Part shown: positions 9,929 through 17,712 of the stretch, piece after piece
Numbering within the stretch: position 1 is the first letter of the stretch
Layout: every line of letters begins with the position of its first letter
Assembly (NCBI RefSeq): GCF_020080045.1
Contig: NZ_CP083451.1
Location: 3,149,001-3,213,000, forward strand
Source of the DNA: Comamonas odontotermitis
GTDB lineage: Bacteria > Pseudomonadota > Gammaproteobacteria > Burkholderiales > Burkholderiaceae_C
DNA length: 64,000 nt
Reading direction: 5' to 3'
Program-made: the position numbers and the translations under genes
Notes under the pieces: generated by a model
What the model saw: the letters and a program-made list of their open reading frames with translations, nothing else
What the model was told of the DNA's origin: nothing
Database searches by the model: none

Positions 9929-10672
9929 TCAATAGGTCGCACGGCCACCTGATGCATCAAAAACCGCCCCGGTGCTGAAGCTGCAGGCATCCGATGCCAG
10001 CCACAGCACCTGCGCGGCAATCTCCTGCGGCTCGCCCAGGCGCCCCATCGGGCTCTTGGCCACCATGGTGGCCACATGCTCACGCGACATCTGCTCCAGG
10101 ATCGGGGTGCGCACTGCAGCAGGCGCCAGCGCATTGACCAGTACGCCCGTGCCCGCCAGTTCCTTGCCCAGTGATTTGGTCAGCGCCAGCACACCCGCCT
10201 TTGCCGCGCTGTAGGCCGACGCATTGGGCGTGCCTTCCTTGCCCGCAAGCGATGCGATGTGCACCACGCGGCCATACCCCTGGCTGCGCATGACGGGCAC
10301 CACGGCCTTGCAGACGTTGTAGGTTCCGATCAGATTGACGTCGATCACGCTTTTCCACACCGCATCGTCAAACGCATCGAGCGCCATGGTCGGGCCGGTC
10401 ATGCCCGCGCTGTGCACCAGAATGTCCACCCGGCCATACCGCGCCAGGGTCTGCGCCAGCGCAGCCTGGATGCTGGCCGGGTCGGTCACGTCAGCAGCGC
10501 ATCGCAGTGGCTCGCCACCCTCGCCCCCTACACGGCCTGCGCCGGACTGCAGATCCCAGACCGCCACCTGCGCATGGGCGGCTTGCAGCGCCTGCACCAC
10601 GCAGGCACCGATGCCGCTGCCGCCCCCTGTCACGACGGCCACACGGCCGGAAAAATCGTAGCTGCAGTCCAT
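9929..10672 (-). CDS. Short-chain dehydrogenase/reductase (SDR), FabG-like
   Basis: This 247-residue classical SDR carries the cofactor motif TGGGSGIG near residue 15, HSAG in place of NNAG, catalytic Ser in HIASLAG and YSAAK for YxxxK. It is only distantly similar to the SDR at 8042-8767 and is not a recent duplicate. Its start is 3 bp from the stop of the cupin gene, so the two are almost certainly cotranscribed. It probably oxidises or reduces an intermediate of the same route. HSAG instead of NNAG is a modest departure from the consensus and need not abolish activity. Confidence 0.88.
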   Translation of the reverse strand: MDCSYDFSGRVAVVTGGGSGIGACVVQALQAAHAQVAVWDLQSGAGRVGGEGGEPLRCAADVTDPASIQAALAQTLARYGRVDILVHSAGMTGPTMALDAFDDAVWKSVIDVNLIGTYNVCKAVVPVMRSQGYGRVVHIASLAGKEGTPNASAYSAAKAGVLALTKSLGKELAGTGVLVNALAPAAVRTPILEQMSREHVATMVAKSPMGRLGEPQEIAAQVLWLASDACSFSTGAVFDASGGRATY

Positions 10673-10675
10673 GGC

Positions 10676-11203
10676 CTAGCGGATGAACTGGTTGACGTAG
10701 TCGGCGCCCAGGCCCACGGCTTCAAAGTGCTTGCGGCACATGTCGATCTTGGTGAACACGTCCTCAAAGCCCATGCCCTTGCCCCAGGGGTCGGTGTAGT
10801 ACATCACGCCATTGACCTGGAAGTAGGTGATCATCTCCTCGCAGTCTTCGGGCACGTACAGGGTGTGGGTTTCTCCCGGTGGTTCGAACACATAGCTGCC
10901 CTCCTTGGCCCACCAGTCATGTTCCAGGTACTTCCATTTACCCTTGAGCACAAAGCCGTGCACCGCCTGCGGATGGCGGTGGCGGCTCAACACGCCCGAT
11001 TTGCGCACCTTCAGCAGATTCATCCAGTAGCCCTGGCTGGCATTGAGACACAGCGGGCGAAACCACACATTCTCGGCCTGCGGCACCCACAGGCGCTCAT
11101 CGGTAGGAATGGCACTTTCCACCACGATCTCGGGCAAGGCATCCGGAGGATTCGGGTACTGGTAGGGCATCAAGGGGGTCTGGTCTGTGGTTTCTACTGG
11201 CAT
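10676..11203 (-). CDS. Cupin-fold dioxygenase, 2,4'-dihydroxyacetophenone dioxygenase-like
   Basis: This 175-residue protein is a single-domain cupin resembling the 2,4'-dihydroxyacetophenone dioxygenase (DAD) group, which cleaves a C-C bond beside an aromatic ring using a non-haem metal. Candidate metal ligands are the histidines of HRHPQAVHGFVLKG and the later His in PPGETHTL. Aromatic residues are frequent (WMNLL, WKYLEHDWW). It is the first gene of the minus-strand cluster that also holds two SDRs, a Bug binding protein and an IclR regulator. That context supports a role in catabolism of an aromatic or hydroxyketone compound. The exact substrate is inferred, not shown. Confidence 0.78.
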   Translation of the reverse strand: MPVETTDQTPLMPYQYPNPPDALPEIVVESAIPTDERLWVPQAENVWFRPLCLNASQGYWMNLLKVRKSGVLSRHRHPQAVHGFVLKGKWKYLEHDWWAKEGSYVFEPPGETHTLYVPEDCEEMITYFQVNGVMYYTDPWGKGMGFEDVFTKIDMCRKHFEAVGLGADYVNQFIR

Positions 11204-11211
11204 TTATCCAC

Positions 11212-11247
11212 CATATGGACATTAATTTATAATATGGACAATTATAA
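11212..11247 (-). promoter_or_regulatory. Candidate promoter and operator of the cupin-SDR-Bug cluster
   Basis: Two direct copies of ATATGGACA (11214-11222 and 11233-11241) lie 19 bp apart just upstream of the cupin start. The first copy is inside the palindrome CCATATGG (11212-11219). A minus-strand TATAAT box (11242-11247) adjoins the second copy. The layout suits repression or activation by the cluster's IclR protein, but that is inference. Confidence 0.45.
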
Positions 11248-11370
11248 AAGCCACAGACATACGACATCCCCCTGATAAACCCGTATCCCCCGACACCAGG
11301 AATGCTGCATTCTGCAAAGGCGGTTCATTGTTGTCTGACAACCCATCCATCACCACCGCGTTTTCACCAA

Positions 11371-11403
11371 CAAAAAAAGCCCGGCTTGTGCAAGCCGGGC
11401 TTT
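11371..11403 (-). terminator. Rho-independent terminator after uppP
   Basis: A 13-bp perfect inverted repeat, AAAGCCCGGCTTG and CAAGCCGGGCTTT, surrounds a 2-base loop. An A run at 11372-11378 becomes the U tract on the minus strand. It lies 30 bp past the uppP stop. Confidence 0.88.
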
Positions 11404-11434
11404 GGTGTTCAACGGGATGTGCGGGGACGCTGCG

Positions 11435-12262
11435 TCAGTTGTCTGCCCAAGTGACCACGCCCGTAGCGGCCGTCACCAGCACGATGATGCCGAACACAAT
11501 GCGGTACCAGGCAAATGGCACAAAGCTGTTGCTGGCGATATAGCGCAGCAGCCAGCGCACGCACAGCCAGGCGCTGATGAACGAAAAGATTAGGCCGACG
11601 GCAAACAGCGGAATATCAGCCATCGACAGCAACGCACGCTCCTTGTACAGGCTGTACACGCCAGCGCCGATCAGGGTGGGAATGGCGAGAAAGAACGAAA
11701 AGTCCGTCGCCGCCTGGCGCGACAGGCCCATCAACATGCCGCCGATGATGGTGGAGCCGCTGCGGCTGGTACCGGGCACCATGGCCAGACACTGCACCAG
11801 GCCGACCTTCAGGGCGTCCAGCGGCGTCATCTCATCGACCGACTGCACGCGCACATGGCCCACCTGGCGCTTTTCTGCCCACAGGATGATGAAGCCCCCC
11901 AGGATGAAGGTCGTTGCAACCACCGTGGGCGTGAACAGATGCGCCTTGATGTACTTGCCAAACAGCAGGCCCAGCACCACGGCAGGCAGAAAGCCGATGA
12001 GGACATTGAGCGCAAATTTCTGTGCCTGGCGGCTCGATGGCAAGGCCACCAGGGTCGAACGGATCTTTTGCCAGTACACCAGGATCACCGCGAAAATCGC
12101 GCCGGTCTGGATGGCAATGTCAAACACCTTGGCCTTGGCATCGTCAAAGCCCAGCAGGCTGCCCGCCAGGATCAAATGGCCGGTAGACGAGATCGGCAAA
12201 AACTCCGTCAGCCCCTCCACCACGCCCATGATGGCTGCTTTGATCAATAACAAGGTGTCCAC
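11435..12262 (-). CDS. uppP: Undecaprenyl-diphosphatase UppP (BacA)
   Basis: This 275-residue polytopic membrane enzyme dephosphorylates undecaprenyl diphosphate so the lipid carrier of cell-wall synthesis can be reused; it also gives bacitracin tolerance. The two family motifs are present: [13 protein letters not shown] near residue 20 and [12 protein letters not shown] near residue 165. About seven or eight hydrophobic segments are visible. The start is a GTG at 12262 preceded by a clear AGAGGA ribosome-binding site on the minus strand; no ATG is available in the right place. It is a complete single gene with its own terminator. Confidence 0.95.
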   Translation of the reverse strand: MDTLLLIKAAIMGVVEGLTEFLPISSTGHLILAGSLLGFDDAKAKVFDIAIQTGAIFAVILVYWQKIRSTLVALPSSRQAQKFALNVLIGFLPAVVLGLLFGKYIKAHLFTPTVVATTFILGGFIILWAEKRQVGHVRVQSVDEMTPLDALKVGLVQCLAMVPGTSRSGSTIIGGMLMGLSRQAATDFSFFLAIPTLIGAGVYSLYKERALLSMADIPLFAVGLIFSFISAWLCVRWLLRYIASNSFVPFAWYRIVFGIIVLVTAATGVVTWADN

Positions 12263-12349
12263 AATCGTCCTCTAAAAATCGGTTTTACGGATTATCCAGT
12301 GCCCTCCTGCCACTGGGCAGCGGGAAACGTGCAAGGCACCAAATTTTAC

Positions 12350-12411
12350 AAAAATTGATAGCAACTGGCGCTCACCAGACAAGCGCCAGAGGCCTAAAAA
12401 GCTTAAAAATC
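12350..12411. repeat. Dispersed hairpin repeat, copy R1
   Basis: This copy has the layout of a repeat found six times in the window: GATAGC, then TGGCGCT paired with AGCGCCA around a 9-base loop, then AGAGGCC and an A-rich tail. It fills the gap between the ABC ATPase and uppP. Being intergenic and hairpin-forming, it may act as a processing or termination signal. Confidence 0.65.
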
Positions 12412-12413
12412 GC

Positions 12414-13046
12414 TTAACACGGCAGTTCCAGTACCTGTACGGCAGCCCCCGCACCGAGCAATGGCTCGTAGTGCGCCACCACCAGGTAGCGCCCGCTCTG
12501 CGCAAAGCGCTGCGCAGCAAGCTGCAATGCCTGCGGCACAAAGGCCAGCGCAGGCTTGTCCAGTCCGGACAGCGGCTCGTCCAGCAGCACCAGTTGGGCG
12601 CCGCTTGCCAGGCCCAGTGCCATTACCGCCTTGCGCAGGCTCCCAGTCGATAACGCCAAAAGCGGCTTGTGCCAGTGCTGTACCAGATCAAAGCCCTGCT
12701 GCAGCTCGGCGAGCGCCACATCGTCCCAATACGGAAAATGGGCCCGCAGGGCATCGGTCCACTGCGCGAGTGTCGTGGTATCGGGCGGCATGGTGTCCGG
12801 CCTGCGTGGTTCGTGCCAGAACAGCGCATGCGCGGCCTGTAGCTGAGCCGGCGTCCGGCCATCCACCAGCACGCCACCACCACGGGCAGCCAATTGGCCT
12901 GCCAGCAGTTGCAAGGCGGTGGTCTTGCCCACGCTGTAACCATCCACCAGTTGCACCAGCCCGGGCTCGGCCTGCCATTGCCAACCCGCCAATATCGGCC
13001 CCGATCCTGGGTATGAAAACTCCAACGCCGTCCATTGCAATGCCAT
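12414..13046 (-). CDS. Solo ABC-type ATPase with degenerate Walker A and signature motifs
   Basis: This 210-residue protein has the ABC ATPase layout: a Walker A region near residue 35, a signature region near residue 130 and an intact Walker B/D-loop LVLLDEPLSGLD. The Walker A reads DGYSVGKTT, so the first Gly of GxxxxGKT is Asp. The signature reads LSTGSLRKA rather than LSGGQ. The Lys-Thr of Walker A and the Walker B acid remain, so ATP binding is plausible. No permease or binding protein is adjacent. Length is close to CcmA-like export ATPases. Start MALQWTALEF is chosen because upstream residues do not fit. The role is unknown. Confidence 0.7.
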   Translation of the reverse strand: MALQWTALEFSYPGSGPILAGWQWQAEPGLVQLVDGYSVGKTTALQLLAGQLAARGGGVLVDGRTPAQLQAAHALFWHEPRRPDTMPPDTTTLAQWTDALRAHFPYWDDVALAELQQGFDLVQHWHKPLLALSTGSLRKAVMALGLASGAQLVLLDEPLSGLDKPALAFVPQALQLAAQRFAQSGRYLVVAHYEPLLGAGAAVQVLELPC

Positions 13047-13127
13047 GTTTTTGCTTACCTGTTCTGAAACGATAAACTCCTGAAAACATAGCATAAAATC
13101 GTTGATCAATCTGCGACGACCTCGAAT

Positions 13128-13493
13128 ATGCTCAACTACCTGGACTTTGAAACCAGCGATGATGGCGAAGGAATCACCACCTTCGATGCCATGGCCTACG
13201 CCACCGCCGAGCGCTGGCCTGCGCTCCAGGCCGAGGTCGAGCAGGTGCTGGGGTGGTGTTCCGCGCAATTCGGACAGCCCGGCTCGCTGGAGCACGGCCA
13301 CCCTTGGGATCTGGACTTGCAGCTGCAAAGCAAGGCAGGCCACGCACTGGCCGTGCACTGGGACGTGCAGCAGCGCAGTCTGGTGGCACCGGATGCAGCG
13401 CTTTGCGAAGCAGCGCAGCTGAGCTTGACAATCAGCGGCAATGCATCATTCGCCCACAGTCTGGAATCGGAATTTCTGAACAACGACGCGTGA
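13128..13493 (+). CDS. Small hypothetical protein
   Basis: I do not recognise a family for this 121-residue protein. It starts at the ATG at 13128, divergent from the ABC ATPase at 12414-13046 with about 80 bp between them. It is acidic and rich in Asp, Glu, Gln and Ala, has no signal peptide or membrane segment, and shows no cysteine motif or Walker site. Codon use is normal for this genome and the region is GC-rich, so it is probably a real, lineage-restricted cytoplasmic protein. Its divergent pairing with the ATPase is the only context. Confidence 0.55.
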   Translation: MLNYLDFETSDDGEGITTFDAMAYATAERWPALQAEVEQVLGWCSAQFGQPGSLEHGHPWDLDLQLQSKAGHALAVHWDVQQRSLVAPDAALCEAAQLSLTISGNASFAHSLESEFLNNDA

Positions 13494-14058
13494 TCGGCCA
13501 CCGATGCATGCCGTTGACCGGTATGCAGCAAATGCAGAACTCCATCTCTGGCCCTCCGCCATCCGTCCACGCATTCCATCTCATCTCGATTTCCGAGAAG
13601 GCGCGGGCCTTTTGAATAGATGGACTCCCCGGCCACGAAAAAATCCTCAAGTCCAGCGCAGCACTGGGTTTTTGGTGACGCTCTCCGGGCAAAGTACGGC
13701 GCCACCCGCTCGCCAGAATACCGGCACCCCCACTCCGAAAGCGCCCTGCCAGTTGCCACGCAGCCAATCTGGCCCCTTCTGAAAAGCGGAACCGTGAACT
13801 ATTGTGAGCAAACATAAGGCTTCACTTTGGCTATCTAGCTGATATATAGACGATTTCTAATATTTAATTTAGACTGATATGATGAATTTGATAGCTTTTT
13901 TCTAATTCTAGAGCATCAAATCTCCTCCGCGTCGTGTGGCAGGCATTCACAGGGAGATGCTTGCTACATCCAGACACAGTCAAGTCAAGCTCACAAACAT
14001 GGCTTCCCGGCACCTGTGGCTGCGTGGCTTTGCGAGTGAAATCGGTTTCAAGGAAGAT
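13494..14058. other. Intergenic region upstream of the first IPTL-CTERM gene
   Basis: No gene is supported here. The first 300 bases are GC-rich with only short, unconvincing open frames. From about 13800 to 13925 the sequence turns AT-rich (runs such as TCTAATATTTAATTTAGACT), consistent with a promoter region for the gene at 14059. No clear -35/-10 pair stands out. Confidence 0.5.
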
Positions 14059-16068
14059 ATGCGAACTTCTATACGCTTTGTGGGGCTCATCCTCACAGCC
14101 GTGCTGCTCTGGGGCGGCTCACAAATGGCATTTGCCCAAAAGGTGTTGATGCTGACCACCAATATCGCTGCGCCCAATGCAGAGCGGGCAGATGCCATAG
14201 GAGCCTTCGATAACCTGCAAGCTGAATTCGCAGCAGTTGTGGGCGCATCGAATATCACTCGTATGAGCGTCCTCAGTAATGCCAATGCCATCTCGCAGAG
14301 CACCTTCACGGGGGGATCTGGTCCCTACGACATCGTCTTGATTGCCAGTGCATACAGCCTTATCGACAACAGCAATTGGACGGTCCTCCAAAACGCCGTG
14401 GCAAACCGATGGGCAAACTCCATTGTCTTTTTCGTGGACGGATGCTGCGAGGCAATCAATGGCGGGAATGCAGCCAAGATGGTCGCGGCGCTGAACGGTG
14501 GTGCAGCAACTTCGTTTGCACTGGGCGGCGGGTCATCAGGATTTGCCTCGTTTCCATTGAATACCAACTCACCTTTTGCATCCTCTTTCACGGGCCTGAA
14601 TCCTTTTGTTGGTGGTGATATCACCTATATCAACAATGTGCCCGCCAGCAATGCCCTTTACCTGGCGACTGGCACGCCACCAGCGAGCTTTCCCCCTGCT
14701 GGTTCAACAGCTGTGAATAGCGTGTATGGGCTGCTAGTACCAACCGCACAGTCAAACAGGGGCAATGGGGCATGCGTCTTTGCCGTGGTGGATGCTTCTC
14801 CATTCATTGGCCCTGGCTGGGTAGCCAATCAAGGCAAGGTAGGGCCTGCATTCATCAACGCCGCCACCTCAGAAAACGGCGCTTGCGGCCTGCCCAAGGT
14901 GGCCAAGTCTTTCGACAAGGCCGATATCTATCTGGGCGGCACGGACAATACCGCTACATTGACCATCCAGATCTCCAACGGCACGCCCGTGGCCATCTCC
15001 GGTGTCAACCTCACCGACAACCTGCCCGCCCCCCTGCAGATTGGCTCAGGTGCAGTCTCCAATACCTGCACCGGCGGCACGCTGGCCGCTGCGCAGGGCT
15101 CCAGCGCAGTGAGCCTGACCGGTTTTGGCATTCCTTCGGGTGGCTGCTCTGTCACGGTGCCCGTGGTCTGGCCCAATACCGATGCCGGTCGCCAGGCCTG
15201 TGTGAACACCCCATCCGTGACCAACACCATCACCCCAGGCACGGATTTCGTCTCGCCCACCGGCCAGGTCAATACACCTGCCACCGCGCCCCTGACCTGC
15301 CACGCTGGCCTGTTGAATCTCTCCAAGCTGGTGGTCTGGCCTGCCAATGTGCCACCGGTTGATCTGACTGGTGCGAGCTTTCCCGTCACCGTGGCCTGTA
15401 CTGGCACCGATGGCGTTGTGCTGCCCCCCATCAATACGTCGATCGTACTGAGCTCCGCCACCCAAGGAACTGTTGCAACCACGCCGGTCATATCCAGCGG
15501 CTCGTGCACAGTCACCGAAACCTCCCGCTCCACGGCGCCCGCCAACTACATCTGGGTGGAGAATCCCCTGCCCAGCGCAACGGCCAGCCTCGTTGCGCCG
15601 CCTGCTGCCGCCAGCGTCACGCTGACCAATACCCTCGCGCGCGCCAACAGCGACATCACGGTCAACAAGACTGTGAGCGGCGGCCCCGCCACCGGCGTTT
15701 CGGGGGTCTTCAAATTCACGGCCAACTGCGGTGCAGATGGCACGTACCAGACGGCCGTCACCCTCAGCGGCGCTAGCACCGGTGCCATTGCCATCACCAA
15801 TGTTCCACAAGGCGCAAGCTGCACGATCAGTGAAGACGCAGCACTGCCAGCGGCTCCTGCGGGCTATGCCTGGAGCGCAGACCTGCCCCCTGCCGTGACA
15901 CTGGTGACATCGGGCAGCGGCAATGTCGCGGCATTCGTGAACAAGCTCACCAGCACGGCGCCGCCTACCCCTGCACCTGTCCCCACCCTCAAGGAATGGG
16001 GCGTGACGGCCCTGTCACTGGTTCTGGTGGCAATGGGCGCGATGCAGTTACGCAGACGCCAGAGCTGA
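14059..16068 (+). CDS. Secreted IPTL-CTERM surface protein
   Basis: This 669-residue protein has an N-terminal signal peptide (MRTSIRFVGLILTAVLLWGG, cleavage after AFAQ) and a C-terminal sorting module: VPTLKEWG, a hydrophobic helix (ALSLVLVAMGAMQL) and a basic RRRQS end. IPTLxxWG-CTERM tails are processed by exosortase H in the systems where they were defined. The middle part, about residues 295-620, has immunoglobulin-like repeats: one resembling DUF11-type conserved repeats and two tandem domains with paired cysteines. The N-terminal 280 residues are unrecognised. The ATG at 14059 is chosen because AAGGAAG lies just upstream and the signal peptide begins there. Its terminator was split by an insertion element. 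Confidence 0.85.
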   Translation: MRTSIRFVGLILTAVLLWGGSQMAFAQKVLMLTTNIAAPNAERADAIGAFDNLQAEFAAVVGASNITRMSVLSNANAISQSTFTGGSGPYDIVLIASAYSLIDNSNWTVLQNAVANRWANSIVFFVDGCCEAINGGNAAKMVAALNGGAATSFALGGGSSGFASFPLNTNSPFASSFTGLNPFVGGDITYINNVPASNALYLATGTPPASFPPAGSTAVNSVYGLLVPTAQSNRGNGACVFAVVDASPFIGPGWVANQGKVGPAFINAATSENGACGLPKVAKSFDKADIYLGGTDNTATLTIQISNGTPVAISGVNLTDNLPAPLQIGSGAVSNTCTGGTLAAAQGSSAVSLTGFGIPSGGCSVTVPVVWPNTDAGRQACVNTPSVTNTITPGTDFVSPTGQVNTPATAPLTCHAGLLNLSKLVVWPANVPPVDLTGASFPVTVACTGTDGVVLPPINTSIVLSSATQGTVATTPVISSGSCTVTETSRSTAPANYIWVENPLPSATASLVAPPAAASVTLTNTLARANSDITVNKTVSGGPATGVSGVFKFTANCGADGTYQTAVTLSGASTGAIAITNVPQGASCTISEDAALPAAPAGYAWSADLPPAVTLVTSGSGNVAAFVNKLTSTAPPTPAPVPTLKEWGVTALSLVLVAMGAMQLRRRQS

Positions 16069-16071
16069 TGC

Positions 16072-16086
16072 AAAGCCACCTTCGGG
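16072..16086 (+). terminator. Left half of a terminator interrupted by the IS4-family element
   Basis: The arm AAAGCCACC (16072-16080) and loop TTCG lie 4 bp past the IPTL-CTERM stop. The matching arm and T run (GGTGGC then TTTTT) resume at 17496. Removing the element and one target duplication rebuilds a 9-bp stem with a TTCG tetraloop and a T tract. Confidence 0.8.
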
Positions 16087-16088
16087 TT

Positions 16089-16119
16089 AATGCCAGTCAG
16101 TTAAGTGCTGACTGGCATT
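16089..16119. terminator. Hairpin at the left end of the insertion sequence
   Basis: The perfect 12-bp arms AATGCCAGTCAG (16089-16100) and CTGACTGGCATT (16108-16119) surround a 7-base loop that contains the transposase stop codon. On the plus strand a T-rich tract follows, so it can end transcripts entering from the upstream IPTL-CTERM gene. Confidence 0.7.
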
Positions 16120-17411
16120 TTCTTTGTGGGGAACTTGCTGCGAGAGCGCTTGACCTCTCGCGGGAATGATCGCCCGCTACGGCGAGGCGGGAGCACGAAG
16201 TAGCGGGCTTGCTTCAACAGCTGCTGCAAAAGCGCAGGCAAAGTGCCGGTGCGCGCCAGGTGCACCGCGTTGATCGTCCCCACAATAGCATGGCGCGCTG
16301 TATGGAAGCTGATGCGGGTCGGCTCGACACCCGCGTGCTGGGCCATCAGGCGCATCCATCGGCGCAGCAGTGTGTGGGCAATCAAGATACCCCAGATCTC
16401 CTGCCTGACCAGTTCGGGCTGCTTGCTGCGCAACACGGCTTGACCTTGTTGCAGTGATTGCTTTATCTCCCGAAACCCCAGTTCGATCTCCCAGCGCTGG
16501 CGGTACAACTGCGCCAGTGACGCTGCGGCAAACCGCTGAAGATCGAGCATCGAGGTGATGATGCGCCTGATCTTGCCGCCAGCGCTGACCTCGATCAGCC
16601 GGGCCTGCCAATGACTGGGCAGTTCTGTGTGCAGCTTCCTGGCACGCGGCGACACGGGCATGCGGATCAGCCAGTCACCTTCGCCTAAGGTCTGTGCCAC
16701 CTCATAGCGCAGGTTGTCCTTGGCACGCATGAGCCAATGGCGTTGCTCGCCCGCTTGGCTCCAGGTCAGCAGGAAGGAGGCGCTGAAATAGGCCCGGTCG
16801 AACAAGGTGATTGAGTGATCCAGACCGCGCAGACCGCTCGCCAGCGTCAGCTCACCACAGCCATAGTCCCCCAATTGGGCATCCAGCAGTTCATGACTGT
16901 CGGTGTCCAGCAGGCATACGGCGCGCACCATGGGCCAGGGCTGAGGCCCGTACTGGGTCTGGCCACTGCCCAGTACCTGCCTGTTGTCCACGCTCTCCGG
17001 AGCCGACCAGACCACGCCATCGACCGCCAGCACTCGCAAAGTTTGCTCGTGCACCGGGTGGGCTCGCCCCCAGGCCTGGGTGAGCAACTCAAACAGATGC
17101 GCCAGTGGCTCGGGCCCCAATCTCTGGCGCGCCTGCACGCTGGCGCTGGGCACGGGCAACTCCTGCCCGTCCAAGGTCAGCGCCATCTCTTGCACGACTT
17201 GCCACAGCGGCATCTGACGGAACAAGGCCAGACCAATCACCAGCCACACGGCATGTTGGGCCGGCAGCTTACGGCGCCGTATCGAAGCCCTGCCCGTGGC
17301 CTGCAGGGCTTGTTCGATCCAGTCCGGGTCGATCAGTGCGCTCAACTGGGCTATCCCATTGGCAGGCAGTGCCTCCAATGTCTCGTTCAGGGTGGTTTGC
17401 AGCAGGCTCAA
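16101..17411 (-). CDS. IS4-family transposase
   Basis: This 436-residue DDE transposase catalyses cut-and-paste movement of the surrounding element. The first catalytic Asp lies in AVDGVVW near residue 130, the second in LFDRAYF, and the Glu in the exact Y(2)R(3)E(6)K signature YRQRWEIELGFREIK. The N-terminal domain (DPDWIEQALQATGRASIRRR) matches the usual IS4-type start. The start codon is TTG at 17411, only a few bases from a strong inverted repeat. Such hairpins block translation of read-through mRNA in IS10 and IS50. The reading frame is complete with no frameshift. Confidence 0.92.
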   Translation of the reverse strand: MSLLQTTLNETLEALPANGIAQLSALIDPDWIEQALQATGRASIRRRKLPAQHAVWLVIGLALFRQMPLWQVVQEMALTLDGQELPVPSASVQARQRLGPEPLAHLFELLTQAWGRAHPVHEQTLRVLAVDGVVWSAPESVDNRQVLGSGQTQYGPQPWPMVRAVCLLDTDSHELLDAQLGDYGCGELTLASGLRGLDHSITLFDRAYFSASFLLTWSQAGEQRHWLMRAKDNLRYEVAQTLGEGDWLIRMPVSPRARKLHTELPSHWQARLIEVSAGGKIRRIITSMLDLQRFAAASLAQLYRQRWEIELGFREIKQSLQQGQAVLRSKQPELVRQEIWGILIAHTLLRRWMRLMAQHAGVEPTRISFHTARHAIVGTINAVHLARTGTLPALLQQLLKQARYFVLPPRRSGRSFPREVKRSRSKFPTKKMPVST

Positions 17412-17414
17412 AGC

Positions 17415-17447
17415 AAAAAGGGAACGTGGTTTACACGTTCCCTTTTT
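17415..17447. promoter_or_regulatory. 14-bp inverted repeat at the transposase start
   Basis: The arms AAAAAGGGAACGTG (17415-17428) and CACGTTCCCTTTTT (17434-17447) pair perfectly around a 5-base loop. The hairpin lies 3 bp before the transposase TTG start. It can act as a two-way terminator and mask translation from outside promoters. Confidence 0.75.
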
Positions 17448-17712
17448 ACCCGCCTTCAGCTTCGCTTGGGCTTATCTGACTGGCATTGACCTTCGGGTGG
17501 CTTTTTCTTGGCAGTTGCCTGGGCACGAAGCGGTCAGCTCGGCGTATTCAGCATTCGGTGAGAAATTGTTGTATCACCACCAGCGTCGACGAAACAAATT
17601 GAGACAACTTCATCGAGTCCCGCTATCATCCGAGCTCATCCGGTATCCTGTTCCAGGATGACATATGCAGCGCCATGAGCGCTATTTCGAGAAGCCATTG
17701 AGGTCAAGACGC

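Larger units (their letters stand above)
16087..17489. mobile_element. Intact IS4-family insertion sequence, about 1.4 kb
   Basis: The element is bounded by imperfect terminal inverted repeats: TTAATGCCAGTCAGTTAAG at the left, and TCAATGCCAGTCAGATAAG as the reverse complement of the right end. It is flanked by the direct repeat CCTTCGGG (16079-16086 and 17490-17497), an 8-bp duplication that could be read as 9. It encodes one full-length DDE transposase on the minus strand. The intact ends, clean duplication and uninterrupted transposase suggest a recent, possibly still active insertion. Confidence 0.9.
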
